The notes: generated by a model not told the origin, from the letters alone. 64,000 nt of DNA from Loktanella fryxellensis (GCF_900110065.1 NZ_FOCI01000013.1:45072-109071); one strand, 5' to 3'. Counted from the stretch's first letter, positions 47,282 to 56,164 are shown. Made by a program: numbers and translations.

Positions 47282-47497
47282 ATGAAAGAACTGCTGCGCA
47301 CCAATGACCCGACCGTCATCGCCCTTGCGACCGCCCTTCTGGACGCCGAAGGAATAACCTGTTTCCACTTCGACGTAAACATGAGCATCCTCGACGGCAG
47401 CCTCGGCATATTGCCGCGTCGCGTGATGGTCGCGGACCGCGACCTGTTCATCGCCCGCGCCGTGATGCGCGACGCCGAAATCGACGTCTCGTCCTGA
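47282..47497 (+). CDS. DUF2007-family small protein
   Basis: A 71-residue protein of the putative signal-transducing DUF2007 family. MKELLRTNDPTVIALATALLDAEGI and the following FHFDVNMSILDGSLGILPRRVMVADRDLFIARAVM fit the family fold. Function unknown. It is divergent from the prenyltransferase gene. ATG 47282 starts 30 bp upstream of that gene's first candidate start. Confidence 0.8.
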   Translation: MKELLRTNDPTVIALATALLDAEGITCFHFDVNMSILDGSLGILPRRVMVADRDLFIARAVMRDAEIDVSS

Positions 47498-47693
47498 GGC
47501 AGACGAATCGCGGATTGCGGCCATCTGTTACTTGTGCAGCGGAACTCGCAAAATGTTGCCCATATCACAGGCGCACATTGCCAGTTGTTGCGCAAATTGC
47601 CGCCCGATTAACCGATCACGACCTAATGTGGTGACACAGGGCCGCTGTCGTGCTGCAATGTAACTGTTCAATGACAGCAAGAGGGAGCCGACC

Positions 47694-47861
47694 ATGAGCT
47701 TGAGTTCGCACGTCGAGGAACTGAAGAAGAAGCACCAGACCCTGTCCACGGCGGTCGAGACGCTGCAGCGCAGCCCCGCCACAGACGATCTGGAAATCGC
47801 GCGCCTGAAAAAGCAGAAACTGATGCTGAAGGAACAGATCAGCAAGTTTTCCACCCACTGA
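47694..47861 (+). CDS. DUF465 (YdcH-like) small protein
   Basis: A 55-residue, highly charged helical protein: MSLSSHVEELKKKHQTLS then ATDDLEIARLKKQKLMLKEQI. Its length and Lys/Glu pattern match DUF465 in alphaproteobacteria, a short coiled coil of unknown role. ATG 47694 has GAGGGA 8 bases upstream, and a terminator follows 46 bp later, so it is a self-contained gene despite its size. The preceding 47498-47693 gap contains its promoter, but I see no clear boxes. Confidence 0.85.
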   Translation: MSLSSHVEELKKKHQTLSTAVETLQRSPATDDLEIARLKKQKLMLKEQISKFSTH

Positions 47862-47906
47862 TATCATCCCAGACGCGGTTCTGCCGCGACTGCCGATCCC
47901 ATGACG

Positions 47907-47942
47907 AATGGCCGGAGTGCGTAGCGCACCCCGGCCATTTTG
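47907..47942. terminator. Bidirectional terminator between DUF465 gene and phbB
   Basis: A 9-bp outer stem (AATGGCCGG/CCGGCCATT) continues into GTGCG/CGCAC across an A-C mismatch, with a TAG loop and a short T-run (TTTT) after it. It serves convergent transcription; phbB ends at 47947. Confidence 0.85.
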
Positions 47943-47946
47943 CGTC

Positions 47947-48669
47947 TCAGGCCATGTATTGCCCGCCATTGGCCGACAGCGTCGCGCCGGTGATGAATGC
48001 CGCGTCGTCCGACGCAAGGAACACGACCGCGCGGGCAATCTCGGACGGCTCGCCCAGACGGCCCACGGGGATTGCGCCGACGATCTGGTCCATGATCTTT
48101 TCAGGGATCGTGCTCATCATGTCGGTGTTGATGTAGCCGGGGCAGATCACGTTGGCGGTGATGCCGGCGCGTGCGCCCTCTTGCGCCAGCGCCTTGGTAA
48201 ATCCGATGTCGCCGGCCTTGGCGGCAGCATAGTTCACCTGCGCGAACTGTCCCTTTTGCCCGTTGATCGAGCTGATGGTGATGATCCGCCCGAACTTGCG
48301 GTCACGCATGCCCGGCCAGACCGGGTGGGTCATGTTGAACACGCCGGACAGGTTCGTGCCGATCACCTCGTTCCACTGGTCCGGCGTCATCTTGTGGAAC
48401 GGCGCATCGCGGGTGATGCCGGCGTTGTTCACAAGCACGTCGATGGGCCCGTGCGCCGCCTCGACCTCTGCGATGCCGGCCTTGCACGCATCATAGCTGC
48501 ACACGTCCCATTTATAGGTCGCGATGCCCGTTGCGTCGCCGAATGCCTGTGCCTTTTCCGCGTTGCCCGCATAGGTCGCGGCGACCGTGTAGCCCGCCTC
48601 CTTCAATGCCATCGCGATGGCGGCACCGATGCCCCGCGTGCCGCCTGTAACGAGTGCCACTCTTGCCAT
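47947..48669 (-). CDS. phbB: Acetoacetyl-CoA reductase
   Basis: A 240-residue short-chain dehydrogenase that reduces acetoacetyl-CoA to (R)-3-hydroxybutyryl-CoA for polyhydroxybutyrate. The NADPH motif is ALVTGGTRGIGAAIA (5-19). NNAGITRD, catalytic ISSINGQKGQFAQVNYAAAKAG (Ser/Tyr/Lys) and CPGYINTDM are PhaB-like. ATG 48669 has GGAGGAT about 8 bases upstream. It follows phbA by 165 bp, with a terminator in between, so the two may be separately transcribed. Confidence 0.94.
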   Translation of the reverse strand: MARVALVTGGTRGIGAAIAMALKEAGYTVAATYAGNAEKAQAFGDATGIATYKWDVCSYDACKAGIAEVEAAHGPIDVLVNNAGITRDAPFHKMTPDQWNEVIGTNLSGVFNMTHPVWPGMRDRKFGRIITISSINGQKGQFAQVNYAAAKAGDIGFTKALAQEGARAGITANVICPGYINTDMMSTIPEKIMDQIVGAIPVGRLGEPSEIARAVVFLASDDAAFITGATLSANGGQYMA

Positions 48670-48705
48670 TGTTCGATCCTCCCTGATCCTAAGTGCAGTC
48701 TAAAG

Positions 48706-48720
48706 CGCAATAAAATTGCG
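48706..48720. promoter_or_regulatory. Perfect CGCAAT-AAA-ATTGCG palindrome upstream of phbB
   Basis: A 6-bp inverted repeat with 3-nt centre lies 37 bp before the phbB start codon. The position and TGC-rich surround would suit an operator, for example for the PHB regulator PhaR, but I cannot confirm the regulator. Confidence 0.35.
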
Positions 48721-48774
48721 TCCAGTGCATTCCGGCGAGATCGGCAAGATGACCGCGACAGGCGGGCCGGGCCA

Positions 48775-48808
48775 CGCAAAGGGGCCGCACCCCAAGGGAT
48801 GCGGCCCC
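48775..48808 (-). terminator. Intrinsic terminator after phbA
   Basis: On the minus strand GGGGCCGCA/TGCGGCCCC forms a 9-bp GC-rich stem, followed by TTTGCG. It starts 27 bp past the phbA stop, so it likely ends or attenuates phbA transcription before phbB. Confidence 0.75.
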
Positions 48809-48834
48809 GCTGCCGTGGATCGGCACCCCGTGGA

Positions 48835-50010
48835 TCAGGAGCGTTCGACGCACATGGCGACGCCCATGCCGCCGCCGATGCACAGGGTCGCCAGACCCTT
48901 CTTGGCGCCGCGCCGCTTCATCTCGAACAGCAGGGTGTTTAGGATGCGCGCACCGGACGCGCCGATGGGGTGACCGATGGCGATGGCGCCGCCGTTCACG
49001 TTCACGATCGCCGGGTTCCAACCCATCTCCTTGTTCACGGCGCAGGCTTGTGCGGCGAACGCCTCGTTCGCCTCGACCAGATCGAGGTCGCCGGGCGCCC
49101 AGCCCGCCTTGTCCAGCGCCTTGCGTGACGCGTGGATCGGGCCGAGGCCCATCAGCGCCGGGTCGAGGCCCGCCGTCGCATAGGACACGATCCGTGCCAA
49201 TGGCTCGATTCCGCGCCGTTCGGCCTCGTCTGCCGTCATGAGAATGACGCCGGCCGCGCCGTCGTTCAAGCCCGATGCGTTCGCCGCCGTCACGGTGCCG
49301 TCCTTGGTGAAGGCGGGGCGCAGTTTCGCCATCGCATCCATCGTCGCACCGCTGCGGATGTACTCGTCCGTCTCCATCACCGTCTCGCCCTTGCGGGTCT
49401 TGATGGTGAAGGGGATGATCTCGTCCTTGAAGCGGCCGGCGGCCTGCGCAGCCTCGGCCTTGTTCTGCGACCCCACGGCCAGCTCGTCCTGCGCCTCGCG
49501 GGTGATCTGGTGCTTTTCTGCCACGTTTTCAGCGGTCTGACCCATGTGATAGCCGTTGAAGGCGTCCCACAGCCCGTCCTTGATCATCGTGTCGATGTAG
49601 CTGACATCGCCCATCTTGGTGCCTTGCCGCAGGTTGGCGGCGTGGGGCGACATCGACATGTTCTCCTGCCCGCCGGCGGCGACGATGGTGGCGTCGCCGA
49701 GCTGGATGTGCTGCGCCGCGATGGCCACCGCGCGCAGGCCCGACCCGCAGACCTGATTGATCGACCAGGCAGAGGCCGCAATCGGCAGACCCGCGTTGAC
49801 ATGCGCCTGACGCGCGGGGTTCTGACCCTGTGCGGCGGTCAGCACCTGCCCCAGGATCGTCTCGCTGACCTCCAACGGATCGATGCCCGCGCGTTCCACG
49901 ATGCCCTTCAGCATGGCAGCGCCGAGATCGTGGGCCGGAGTGTTGGCGAAAGACCCGAGGAAGCTGCCGACGGCGGTGCGTCCGGCGGACGCGATCACGA
50001 CATTGGTCAT
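48835..50010 (-). CDS. phbA: Acetyl-CoA acetyltransferase (beta-ketothiolase)
   Basis: A 391-residue thiolase that condenses two acetyl-CoA to acetoacetyl-CoA, the first step of PHB synthesis. Active-site Cys is in [13 protein letters not shown] (about residue 88). The catalytic His lies in [16 protein letters not shown], and the second Cys is in [13 protein letters not shown] 50010 has AAAGGG upstream and gives the family N-terminus [15 protein letters not shown]. Upstream of phbB on the same strand. Confidence 0.95.
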   Translation of the reverse strand: MTNVVIASAGRTAVGSFLGSFANTPAHDLGAAMLKGIVERAGIDPLEVSETILGQVLTAAQGQNPARQAHVNAGLPIAASAWSINQVCGSGLRAVAIAAQHIQLGDATIVAAGGQENMSMSPHAANLRQGTKMGDVSYIDTMIKDGLWDAFNGYHMGQTAENVAEKHQITREAQDELAVGSQNKAEAAQAAGRFKDEIIPFTIKTRKGETVMETDEYIRSGATMDAMAKLRPAFTKDGTVTAANASGLNDGAAGVILMTADEAERRGIEPLARIVSYATAGLDPALMGLGPIHASRKALDKAGWAPGDLDLVEANEAFAAQACAVNKEMGWNPAIVNVNGGAIAIGHPIGASGARILNTLLFEMKRRGAKKGLATLCIGGGMGVAMCVERS

Positions 50011-50115
50011 CAGATACCCTTTCATGCGGTATGGAACCGCGCGACGGGCACACCATGATCGCACCCGGCGCGGATTTGGCCGGAGCCTAGGCCGCACCGA
50101 ACGAGAGGGCAACGT

Positions 50116-50931
50116 CTAGCGTTCGTCGATCTCGAACTTCGGCGCCCCGAAATGGTAGCCCTGCAGGCAATCCACCGCGATGCCCTGCAACCATGCCGCG
50201 TCGCGGGCATTTTCGACCCCTTCGGCGACGGCGAACATCTCGAACTGATGGGCGACCGTCACCAGCGCCTCGACCAGCACCTGATTGTCCGGGTCGCCGG
50301 CGATTCCCTTGACGAAGGATTTGTCGATCTTGACCATGTCGAAGAAGAAATCCTTGAGGTGGCGGAACGCCGTCATCCCGCCGCCGAACCCGTCCAGCGC
50401 AAAGGCCACGCCACGGGGCTGCATGTCCTCCATGAACCCCATGACCACCTCGTGCAGGTGCATCGCCGAGGTTTCGCTGATCTCGAAGATCAGGCGCTGG
50501 CCCAGCGCGCCGTGTTCCACCAGACCCGCCTCCAGCGTGCGGCGCCAGCGCCAGTCGGCCAACGACCGGGCCGAGACGTTGATCGACAGCCGCATGCCCT
50601 GATGCAGGCGCAGCATCCGCAGCGCCAGTTGCAGGGCCAGCGTGTCGATCCGCCGCCCGATCGCCGAATCGGCAACCTGCGGCATGAAGTTCGCGGCCGG
50701 GATGACCCGCCCGGCGTCGTCGAGCAGGCGGATCAACCCTTCGTAGAAAGCCACCTTGCCTGGGGTCGCGGTCAGCACGATGGGCTGGAACGCCAGTTGC
50801 GCGCGGCCCGCATCCAGCGCCCGCGTCACCAGCGTCGGCGTATCCGCATCGCGGCTCGCAAAGGCGAACTGCAACGGATCGGCATAGTCCTGTTCGCCGT
50901 CTGGCAAGGCACTGACGTGGGACTGCGGCAT
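50116..50931 (-). CDS. EAL-domain protein, probably degenerate
   Basis: A 271-residue single-EAL-domain protein of the cyclic-di-GMP phosphodiesterase fold, without a GGDEF or membrane part. The EAL site reads YEGLIRL; the asparagine (INVSARSL), EISET, KIDKSFV, AEGVEN and LQGYHFG motifs are kept. However, the DDFGTG motif reads LDGFGGG, losing the second metal-binding Asp. It may therefore bind c-di-GMP or a partner without hydrolysing it. ATG 50931 has AGGA nine bases upstream; a GTG at 50961 is an alternative. Confidence 0.85.
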   Translation of the reverse strand: MPQSHVSALPDGEQDYADPLQFAFASRDADTPTLVTRALDAGRAQLAFQPIVLTATPGKVAFYEGLIRLLDDAGRVIPAANFMPQVADSAIGRRIDTLALQLALRMLRLHQGMRLSINVSARSLADWRWRRTLEAGLVEHGALGQRLIFEISETSAMHLHEVVMGFMEDMQPRGVAFALDGFGGGMTAFRHLKDFFFDMVKIDKSFVKGIAGDPDNQVLVEALVTVAHQFEMFAVAEGVENARDAAWLQGIAVDCLQGYHFGAPKFEIDER

Positions 50932-51026
50932 GGCATCTGATCCTGACCGGGGCCTTGTCACCTTGCAGCCGCCATCCTAACACCGGGTTAAGCGCCGCCC
51001 CTCCTCCTGCCCGAAAGGATCCTGCC

Positions 51027-51611
51027 ATGACATCCGACCCGTACGGTGTGGCCCGGTGCGGCTGGGCTGGCGATACCCCGGTTTATCAGGCGTATCACGA
51101 CACCGAATGGGGCGTGCCGGAACGCGACAGCCGCACCCTGTGGGAAAAGCTGATCCTCGACGGCTTTCAGGCCGGGCTGTCATGGATCACGATCCTGAAG
51201 AAGCGCGACAATTTCCGCCGCGCCTTTGCCGGGTTCGATCCCGACGTGATCGCCGGGTGGGGCGAAGATGACATCACCCGCCTGCTGGCAGACCCCGGCA
51301 TCGTGCGCCACCGGGGCAAGATCGCGGCCACCATCGCCAACGCCCGCGCCTGGCAGCGGATCGAGGCGCAGCAAGGCTTTGCCACATTCCTGTGGGATTA
51401 CGTGGACGGCGTGCCGCTGCAGCCGCACCGCGCCACGCTGGCCCACGTGCCGGCCCAGACGGCGCTGTCGCAGCACATGTCGAAAGACCTCAAGGCGGCG
51501 GGGTTCACTTTTTGCGGACCGACGATCACCTATGCGGTGATGCAGGCCTGCGGTCTGGTGAACGATCATGTCGTGACCTGCCATTGCCACGATCCGTTGA
51601 CGAAAGCCTGA
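51027..51611 (+). CDS. tag: DNA-3-methyladenine glycosylase I
   Basis: A 194-residue Tag enzyme that removes 3-methyladenine from DNA. Zinc ligands and family motifs are visible: RCGWAGDTPVYQAYHDTEWG (Cys and His) and the C-terminal VNDHVVTCHCHDP. The helix-hairpin-helix core has FQAGLSWITILKKRDNFRRAF, with the conserved Trp/Tyr pocket. ATG 51027 has AAGGA upstream. Confidence 0.95.
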   Translation: MTSDPYGVARCGWAGDTPVYQAYHDTEWGVPERDSRTLWEKLILDGFQAGLSWITILKKRDNFRRAFAGFDPDVIAGWGEDDITRLLADPGIVRHRGKIAATIANARAWQRIEAQQGFATFLWDYVDGVPLQPHRATLAHVPAQTALSQHMSKDLKAAGFTFCGPTITYAVMQACGLVNDHVVTCHCHDPLTKA

Positions 51612-51641
51612 CGGGCCGCGCGTCGTATCTGCGGACAAGGT

Positions 51642-52085
51642 TCAGCGCCAGCGGTCCAATGCCGCCTCGTCCGCATCCTGTGCCGCGACCCAGGCGGCGC
51701 CCGTCGCGGACACTTCCTTTTTCCAGAAGGGCGCGCGGGATTTCAGATAGTCCATCAGGAAATCGGCGGCGGCAAAGGCATCAGCCCGGTGCGGGGCGGC
51801 GGTGGCGACCATCATAATCGGCGCACCGGGCGGCAGGATGCCGTGGCGGTGGATCACCAGCGCGTCCGTCAAGGCCCATCGCGTCTGCGCCTGTTTCACG
51901 ATGGCTGCAATCGCGGCCTCTGTCATGCCGGGATAATGCTCGATCATCATGTGGCGCAGCCCGCCAGCCACGTCGCGCACGATCCCGGTAAAGCTGACCA
52001 CGGCCCCGGCCCCCTGTGCGCCGATGCTGAAGGCATTCAGCTCTGCCCCCGCATCGAACGTCTCGGCCTGTACCCGCACCGCCAC
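51642..52085 (-). CDS. moaE: Molybdopterin synthase catalytic subunit
   Basis: A 147-residue MoaE that uses sulphur from MoaD to convert precursor Z to molybdopterin. Family pieces: GAVVSFTGIVRD, MMIEHYPGMTEAAI, ALVIHRHGILPPGAPIMMVATAAPHRADAF and LKSRAPFWKKE (catalytic Lys). The downstream partner of moaD, which ends 3 bp before it starts. Confidence 0.95.
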   Translation of the reverse strand: MAVRVQAETFDAGAELNAFSIGAQGAGAVVSFTGIVRDVAGGLRHMMIEHYPGMTEAAIAAIVKQAQTRWALTDALVIHRHGILPPGAPIMMVATAAPHRADAFAAADFLMDYLKSRAPFWKKEVSATGAAWVAAQDADEAALDRWR

Positions 52086-52087
52086 CG

Positions 52088-52333
52088 TCAGCCGCCCGTC
52101 ATGGGCGGAAAGAACGCCACTTCACGCACGCCCGCCAGCGGCGCGTCGAATGTCGCAAGCGTCTGATCCAGTGCCACCCGCAACGCAGCCGTGTCGGCAA
52201 AGGCAGCCGCATACCGCTCTTCGCGGGCGCTCAGCTCTGCCACCAGGTCGGCGACCGTCGCGGCCCCCGTCTCGATCCGCTCGGACGGCACGCCGATCCG
52301 TTCGCGCACCCATGCAAAATACAGCACGTCCAT
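52088..52333 (-). CDS. moaD: Molybdopterin synthase sulphur carrier subunit
   Basis: An 81-residue ubiquitin-like MoaD ending in the required Gly-Gly (FFPPMTGG), where the thiocarboxylate forms. The N-terminus MDVLYFAWVRERIG is typical. It overlaps the pgsA stop by ATGA and precedes moaE, giving a pgsA-moaD-moaE unit on the minus strand. Confidence 0.95.
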   Translation of the reverse strand: MDVLYFAWVRERIGVPSERIETGAATVADLVAELSAREERYAAAFADTAALRVALDQTLATFDAPLAGVREVAFFPPMTGG

Positions 52334-52995
52334 CACGCGTCCTTCAGATAGGGCAGCGCCTTGCGGAAATAATCGAACCCGGTCACCAGCGTCAGGACGC
52401 CCGCGATCCACAGGACGGTGATGCCCGCATACCAGCTCAGCATCATGCCCCAGTATTTCCATTCCAGCCCGAGTCCCGCCGGAATGTCGCCCGCCAGAAC
52501 CGCGTCGCGCATCGCCCGGTCCATCCCGAGCGTATCCAGACCGAGGTAATGTTCGAACGCACCTGTCGCGAACAGCAGCGATATGCCGACCATCTGTGCG
52601 GTCGTCTTCCACTTGGCCAGCGGCGTGACCTTCAGCAGCCCTGCCTTGGCGCCAAGGAACTCGCGCAGGCCAGACACGAAGACTTCGCGAAAGATGATGA
52701 AGGTCGCGGGCAGCAGGATCCACGGATTCATCCCTGAAAAGCCGGCGATCACCAGCAGCGCGATCACCACCATCGCCTTGTCGGCGATGGGGTCCAGCAT
52801 TGCGCCGAACCGGCTTTCCTGTTTCCACGCGCGGGCAAGGTAGCCATCGACGAAATCGGTCAGCGCCGCGCCGACGAACAGCACGAGGGCGAACCAGTCC
52901 GCCCAGGGGCGCTGGAAATACAGGAACATGATTGCGACGCCGGGGGCTGCCAGCAGCCGCAGGATCGTGAGGATATTGGGCAGGTTCATATTCAT
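52333..52995 (-). CDS. pgsA: CDP-diacylglycerol-glycerol-3-phosphate 3-phosphatidyltransferase
   Basis: A 220-residue integral membrane enzyme that makes phosphatidylglycerophosphate. The CDP-alcohol phosphotransferase motif is DFVDGYLARAWKQESRFGAMLDPIADK (D-G-x2-A-R…G-x3-D-x3-D). About five membrane helices follow. The start is ATG 52995 or 52989. The first gene of the moa operon-like unit. Confidence 0.95.
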   Translation of the reverse strand: MNMNLPNILTILRLLAAPGVAIMFLYFQRPWADWFALVLFVGAALTDFVDGYLARAWKQESRFGAMLDPIADKAMVVIALLVIAGFSGMNPWILLPATFIIFREVFVSGLREFLGAKAGLLKVTPLAKWKTTAQMVGISLLFATGAFEHYLGLDTLGMDRAMRDAVLAGDIPAGLGLEWKYWGMMLSWYAGITVLWIAGVLTLVTGFDYFRKALPYLKDA

Positions 52996-53067
52996 GTCCC
53001 CACCCTAGCCCGCACCCGCACACGATACCAGACGACGCGCGACGTGACCGCCCTCCGGGTCGTCTTC

Positions 53068-53119
53068 TGGTCGAAAATATCCCGGGGGGAGGAGCCTTGC
53101 GACGGGGGGCTGGCCCCCC
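53068..53119. repeat. Roseobacter-type intergenic repeat with GC hairpin
   Basis: The sequence has two parts: an AAAATATCCCGGGGGGAGGAG stretch (a sub-20-base core is AATATCCCGGGGGGAG) and, after a short spacer, a GGGGGG-CTGG-CCCCCC stem (53104-53119). I recall similar elements between genes in many Rhodobacteraceae genomes. It lies 20 bp past the uvrC stop on the minus strand and may act as its terminator. Confidence 0.6.
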
Positions 53120-53139
53120 ATCCGCCCGTACGGCCGGGA

Positions 53140-55032
53140 TCAGCCGTTCGCATGGAAGTAATCGTAGATCGTCTGTGCCAGCGTCTGGCTGATGCCGCTG
53201 ACTGCCGTCAGGTCCGCAAGGTTGGCGCGCGCCACCGCCTTGGCCGACCCGAAATGCGCCAGCAGCGCGCGTTTGCGCCCCGCCCCCACGCCCGGCACGT
53301 CGTCCAGCGGTGTCGCCCCGATGGCCTTGGCGCGCTTGGCCCGATGGGTGCCGATGGCGAAACGGTGCACCTCGTCGCGCATCCGCTGCACGAAATAGAG
53401 GACCGGATCGTTGTGGCGCAGGGCCATCACGGGCTTGCCGGTGCGGTGGAACTCCTCCTTGCCCGCGTCGCGGTCGATGCCCTTGGCCACGCCGACCATC
53501 GGCACATCGCCGACCCCGAGCGTGGTCATGATCTCGCGCACGGCACTCACCTGTCCGGCACCGCCGTCGATCAGCAACAGGTCGGGCCACGTGCCCGCCT
53601 TGCGTTCGGGGTCCTCCTTCAGCAGGCGCTGAAAGCGGCGGGTCAGCACCTCCTTCATCATGCCGAAGTCGTCGCCGGGGGTCAGGTCGTCGCCGCGGAT
53701 GTTGAACTTGCGATACTGGTTCTTGTCGAAGCCGTCGGCCCCCACCACGACCATCGCGCCCACGGCGAAGCTGCCTTGGATGTGGCTGTTGTCATAGACC
53801 TCGATCCGCGCAGGCACCTTCGGCAGATCGAAAACCTCCGCCAGACCCTTCAGCAGTTTGCCCTGCGTCGCCGTCTCGCTCATCTTGCGCGCGAGGCTTT
53901 CGCGCGCGTTGCGCAGGGCACCCTGCACAAGCTCCGCCTTTTCCCCACGCTGCGGCACGATGATCTCGACCTTGCGGCCCAGCTTTTCGGCCAGCGCCTG
54001 CGCCATCAGGTCGTCGCTGTCGAGGCCGTGCGACAGGATCAGCATCTTCGGCGGTTCGCGGTCGGAATAGAACTGGCCGACGAAGGCTTCCATCACCTCG
54101 GACGCATCCTCGTCGCCGCTGATCCGGGGGTAGTAGTTGTGATTACCCCAGTTCTGGTTGGCGCGGATGAAGAACACCTGCACGCAGGCCTGCCCGCCGT
54201 CGATGTGCAGGCCGATCACGTCCGCCTCCTCCACCCCCTTGGGGTTGATGCCCTGCGCGGTCTGCACCTGCGTCAGCGCCTTGATCCGGTCGCGCATGGC
54301 GGCGGCGCGTTCGAACTCCATCGCCTCTGACGCCTTGGCCATCTCGGTGGCCAACGCCTCCTGTATGCCCTTGGTGCGGCCCGACAGGAACGCCTGCGCG
54401 TCACGCACGGCGCCTTGGTAATCCTCGCGGCTTACCTTACCGCAGCAGGGACCGGAGCAGCGCTTGATCTGGTATTGCAGGCAGGGCCGCGTCCGCGTCT
54501 CGAAATCCTGATCCGAGCAGTTGCGCAGCAGGAACACGCGCTGCAGCTGGTTCAGCGTGCGGTTTACCGCCCCGGCGCCTGCGAAGGGGCCGTAATACGC
54601 GCCCTTGTCGGTCTTGGCCCCGCGGTGCTTGCGAATCTGCGGCCAGTCGTGGCCCGTGGTGACGAGGATGTTCGGGAACGACTTGTCGTCGCGCAGCAGC
54701 ACGTTGTAGCGCGGCTTCAACTGCTTGATAAGGTTCTGTTCGAGCAGCAGCGCCTCGGTTTCCGTGCGCGTCGTCAGCACCATCATCGACTGAGTTTCGC
54801 GGATCATTCGCGCGATGCGGCCCGAATGGGGGCCGGGACGGCTATAGTTGCTGACCCGCGCCTTGAGGTTGCGGGCCTTGCCGACATAGAGCACCCGGCT
54901 TTCGCCATCGAGCATCCGGTAGACGCCCGGCGAGGAGTCCAGCGTCCGCACGAAAGCCGCGATGCAGGCATAGCCGGTCAACGGCTTCTGCGCCGGCTGC
55001 GCCTCGGGTCCGGTCGTCGTGGGGTCTGTCAT
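53140..55032 (-). CDS. uvrC: Excinuclease ABC subunit C
   Basis: A 630-residue nuclease that makes both incisions in nucleotide-excision repair. The GIY-YIG domain (about 20-100) has SSPGVYRMLDGESRVLYVGKARNLKARV. The UVR domain is EMAKASEAMEFERAAAMRDRIKAL. The RNase-H-like C-terminal endonuclease region shows EVYDNSHIQGSFAVGAMVVV and LLIDGGAGQVSA, followed by helix-hairpin-helix VPGVGAGRKRALLAHFGS. ATG 55032 is the family start. I see no SOS box immediately upstream. Confidence 0.95.
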   Translation of the reverse strand: MTDPTTTGPEAQPAQKPLTGYACIAAFVRTLDSSPGVYRMLDGESRVLYVGKARNLKARVSNYSRPGPHSGRIARMIRETQSMMVLTTRTETEALLLEQNLIKQLKPRYNVLLRDDKSFPNILVTTGHDWPQIRKHRGAKTDKGAYYGPFAGAGAVNRTLNQLQRVFLLRNCSDQDFETRTRPCLQYQIKRCSGPCCGKVSREDYQGAVRDAQAFLSGRTKGIQEALATEMAKASEAMEFERAAAMRDRIKALTQVQTAQGINPKGVEEADVIGLHIDGGQACVQVFFIRANQNWGNHNYYPRISGDEDASEVMEAFVGQFYSDREPPKMLILSHGLDSDDLMAQALAEKLGRKVEIIVPQRGEKAELVQGALRNARESLARKMSETATQGKLLKGLAEVFDLPKVPARIEVYDNSHIQGSFAVGAMVVVGADGFDKNQYRKFNIRGDDLTPGDDFGMMKEVLTRRFQRLLKEDPERKAGTWPDLLLIDGGAGQVSAVREIMTTLGVGDVPMVGVAKGIDRDAGKEEFHRTGKPVMALRHNDPVLYFVQRMRDEVHRFAIGTHRAKRAKAIGATPLDDVPGVGAGRKRALLAHFGSAKAVARANLADLTAVSGISQTLAQTIYDYFHANG

Positions 55033-55365
55033 CAGGCGGTGTCCGTCGGGAAGGATGAGGGCAGGCAGGGCGTGGGTACGGTGGTCGCCGATTCTGCGTC
55101 CCGCTGCAACACGCGGGGCTGCCCGGCAAGACATAAGGCATCCACCGAAACTGTGGGTAACTCGGGGGGCACTTTCTTGTGAGGGTCGTTTTCTCCTTGT
55201 TTTGCGGGCCGTTCATCAGTGTGCCTTATAAATAGGCATTTTTACAACGCGTTGATTTTGTTGTAAATAATTATGAAGGAATTATGAAGATTGCCTGACG
55301 CTGCGTTAATCCGGCACCCGCCCACGGCCCGCGTGTCAGCGTGTATAACTCGCGCAGGTCTCAAC
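55033..55365. other. AT-rich intergenic region with inverted repeats
   Basis: A 333-bp gap that is unusually AT-rich for this genome at about 55220-55290. It holds TTTACAAC/GTTGTAAA (perfect 8-bp inverted repeat, 11-nt centre, 55241-55267) and a smaller TGCCT/AGGCA hairpin followed by TTTTT (55222-55242). No protein-coding frame is convincing. Candidate promoter/operator or small-RNA locus; it lies upstream of uvrC. Confidence 0.4.
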
Positions 55366-56142
55366 CTATTCGAGACCCAGCACATCAGGCGTGGCCCAGG
55401 CCAGATGCTGCCCACCGTCCACCGCGATCATCTGCCCCGTGACGGCCTTGGCGTGCAGCAGATAGATCAGGGCGGCGCAGATGTCGTCCGGATCGGCCCC
55501 CCGCCCCAGCAGCACGGCGGCGCGCTGACGGGCGAAATGATCCTCCGACTGGCGCGCGCCCTTCAGCGTTGGACCGGGACCGATGCCGTTCACGCGCACA
55601 CGCGGGGCAAGCGCCTGTGCGGCGGTGCGCGTCAGCGTCCAGAGGGCAGATTTCGCCAACGTGTAGGTAATAAACTCCGGCGTCAGCTTGTGCACGCGCT
55701 GGTCGATCATGTTCACGACCAGCCCCTGCGCGACAGGTTCGCCGTGCGCGTCGGTCACCGGGTCGGGCACCTGTGCTGCGAACCCTTGCGTCAGCACGAA
55801 TGGCGCGCGCAGGTTCGATCCCATGTGGCGGTCCCAGCTGGTGCGGGTCGCCGTGGCGATGTCGTCATGCTCGAAGATCGAGGCGTTGTTGACCAGCACC
55901 GTCAGCGGCGTCCGCAGGGCGGCGGTGGCGCGTCCGACCAGACCATGCGTCGCATCCTCGTCCAACAGGTCGGCCTGCAACGTCACCGCCCTGCGACCCT
56001 TGGCGCGGACCATCATGGCGGTTTCTTCCGCACCCTCTGCGGACCCTGCATAATGAACGGCGATGTCATGCCCCTGATCCGCAAGGGCCAGCGCCATCGC
56101 ACGTCCCAACCGGGCCCCTGCCCCCGTCACCAATGCCGTCAT
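55366..56142 (-). CDS. SDR-family oxidoreductase, pteridine-reductase (FolM)-like
   Basis: A 258-residue short-chain dehydrogenase. The NADPH motif is ALVTGAGARLGRAMA (3-17), and NNASIFEHDD, Tyr/Lys active site (YTLAKSALW) and the C-terminal TGQMIAVDGGQHLAW follow. The MIDQRV stretch and the ALW and GQHL elements resemble pteridine reductases (FolM/PTR1) more than FabG. ATG 56142 has AAGGG upstream. Substrate is inferred, not shown. Confidence 0.85.
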   Translation of the reverse strand: MTALVTGAGARLGRAMALALADQGHDIAVHYAGSAEGAEETAMMVRAKGRRAVTLQADLLDEDATHGLVGRATAALRTPLTVLVNNASIFEHDDIATATRTSWDRHMGSNLRAPFVLTQGFAAQVPDPVTDAHGEPVAQGLVVNMIDQRVHKLTPEFITYTLAKSALWTLTRTAAQALAPRVRVNGIGPGPTLKGARQSEDHFARQRAAVLLGRGADPDDICAALIYLLHAKAVTGQMIAVDGGQHLAWATPDVLGLE

Positions 56143-56164
56143 CGTCAGCACCCTTTCCGTGTCG

